64,000 bases of DNA from Bizionia argentinensis JUB59 (GTDB lineage: Bacteria; Bacteroidota; Bacteroidia; Flavobacteriales; Flavobacteriaceae): positions 1-64,000 of the forward strand of contig NZ_AFXZ01000067.1 of the NCBI RefSeq assembly GCF_000224335.1, read 5' to 3'. Under the pieces are notes generated by a model. That model saw nothing but the letters and a program-made list of their open reading frames with translations. It did not search any database and was not told where the DNA came from. The stretch's first letter is position 1. Each line of letters starts with the position of its first letter. Both the position numbers and the translations under genes were made by a program. Shown here one piece after another: positions 63,525-64,000 of this stretch.

Positions 63525-64000
63525 ATGGTAGAATTATCCGTATTAGATGTCTCATTAATCATTGTCTTTTTTTTAATTACACTCTTTATAGGGATTTATG
63601 TATCCAAGCAATCAGGTAAAAGTGCTTCCGAGTATTTTCTTTCCGGTCGAAATATGCCGTGGTGGTTGTTAGGAGTTTCCATGGTAGCAACAACTTTTTC
63701 TACAGATACCCCAAATTTAGTAACGGATATTGTTAGAACCAATGGTGTTTCCGGTAACTGGGTTTGGTGGGCATTTTTGCTTACGGGGTTACTAACTGTG
63801 TTTGTTTATGCTAAATTATGGCGAAAATCTGAAGTCAATACCGATATTGAGTTTTATGAATTGCGTTATGGTGGTAAACCAGCGCGTTTTTTGCGAGGAT
63901 TCCGGGCTATTTATTTAGGAATTATTTTCAACATTTTGGCTATGTCGGCCGTTACCTTGGCTGCCATTAAAATTGGTGCCATTATGTTGGGTTTGCAACC
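63525..64000 (+). CDS. Sodium:solute symporter family protein (partial, runs off right edge)
   Basis: The frame opens at ATG 63525 (MVELSVLDVSLIIVFFLITL) and stays open to the end of the window, giving 158 codons. The N-terminus has the SSS-family pattern: a first helix, then GIYVSKQSGKSASEYFLSGR and NMPWWLLGVSMVATTFSTDT with the characteristic S-A-T-x-FS region that binds sodium. GNWVWWAFLLTGLLTVFVYA and RGFRAIYLGIIFNILAMSAV give further helices. The substrate cannot be read from this portion. Confidence 0.88.
   Translation, partial: MVELSVLDVSLIIVFFLITLFIGIYVSKQSGKSASEYFLSGRNMPWWLLGVSMVATTFSTDTPNLVTDIVRTNGVSGNWVWWAFLLTGLLTVFVYAKLWRKSEVNTDIEFYELRYGGKPARFLRGFRAIYLGIIFNILAMSAVTLAAIKIGAIMLGLQ

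Overview
The window is AT-rich chromosomal DNA from a member of the Bacteroidota, almost certainly the family Flavobacteriaceae. The evidence is a PorZ-like type IX secretion component next to recO, a large protein with a type IX (T9SS type A) sorting tail, the DUF2157/DUF4401/GDYXXLXY gene triad, paired YD-repeat (Rhs) proteins of the Bacteroidota type, and TAnnTTTG-like -7 promoter boxes. No rRNA, tRNA, CRISPR array or intact integrase was seen.

The accessory part spans 1 to about 31.1 kb. At its heart is a nearly complete type II secretion/type IV pilus-like machine in two gene clusters that point away from each other. The minus cluster (9.9-16.9 kb) carries GspM/PilO-like, GspL/PilN-like, secretin (GspD), ATPase (GspE), prepilin peptidase (GspO), major pseudopilin (GspG-like) and a response regulator. 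The plus cluster (26.0-31.1 kb) carries two lipoproteins, a GspC/PilP-like protein, a GspK-like protein, two minor pseudopilins and the platform protein GspF. Two paralogous Rhs modules sit beside the minus cluster. One lies downstream on the minus strand (9.5 down to 1.2 kb) and the other is divergent on the plus strand (17.1-24.4 kb). Each module is a large YD-repeat partner protein, then a YD-repeat protein with a different C-terminal tip, then a small lipoprotein. The minus-strand tip carries an HxxGxxxD...HxH signature of LAS/M15-type metallopeptidases. My reading, which is inference, is that these are polymorphic-toxin-like proteins, that the lipoproteins are immunity or accessory factors, and that the secretion machine may carry them across the outer membrane.

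Both ends of the Rhs region carry remnants of a mobile-element maintenance module in mirror image: a primase/helicase-type ATPase gene divergent from an XRE-family regulator. On the right side the helicase gene stops just before its ATP-binding loop. It abuts a broken XRE gene containing an 11-unit GAA run. The two Rhs genes share about 0.87 kb of almost identical DNA in inverted orientation, 14 kb apart, which could support inversion or exchange of the C-terminal tips.

From 31 kb to the right end the window looks like ordinary flavobacterial core genome. It holds a DsrE-family protein behind a Crp/Fnr-like palindrome, a short-chain dehydrogenase remnant, the DUF2157 triad, GNAT and WD40 proteins, and an uncharacterised 600-residue protein. 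These are followed by nadD-gmk-yicC, a thioesterase, an ArsC-like protein, a cystathionine gamma-synthase-type enzyme, and an AlgI/AlgJ-type O-acetylation pair. Then come porZ-recO, a very large T9SS-exported protein, recX, a flotillin/NfeD pair, a TonB-dependent receptor, a DUF2975/XRE pair, a UmuD-like protein without an adjacent umuC, and the start of a sodium:solute symporter cut by the window edge.
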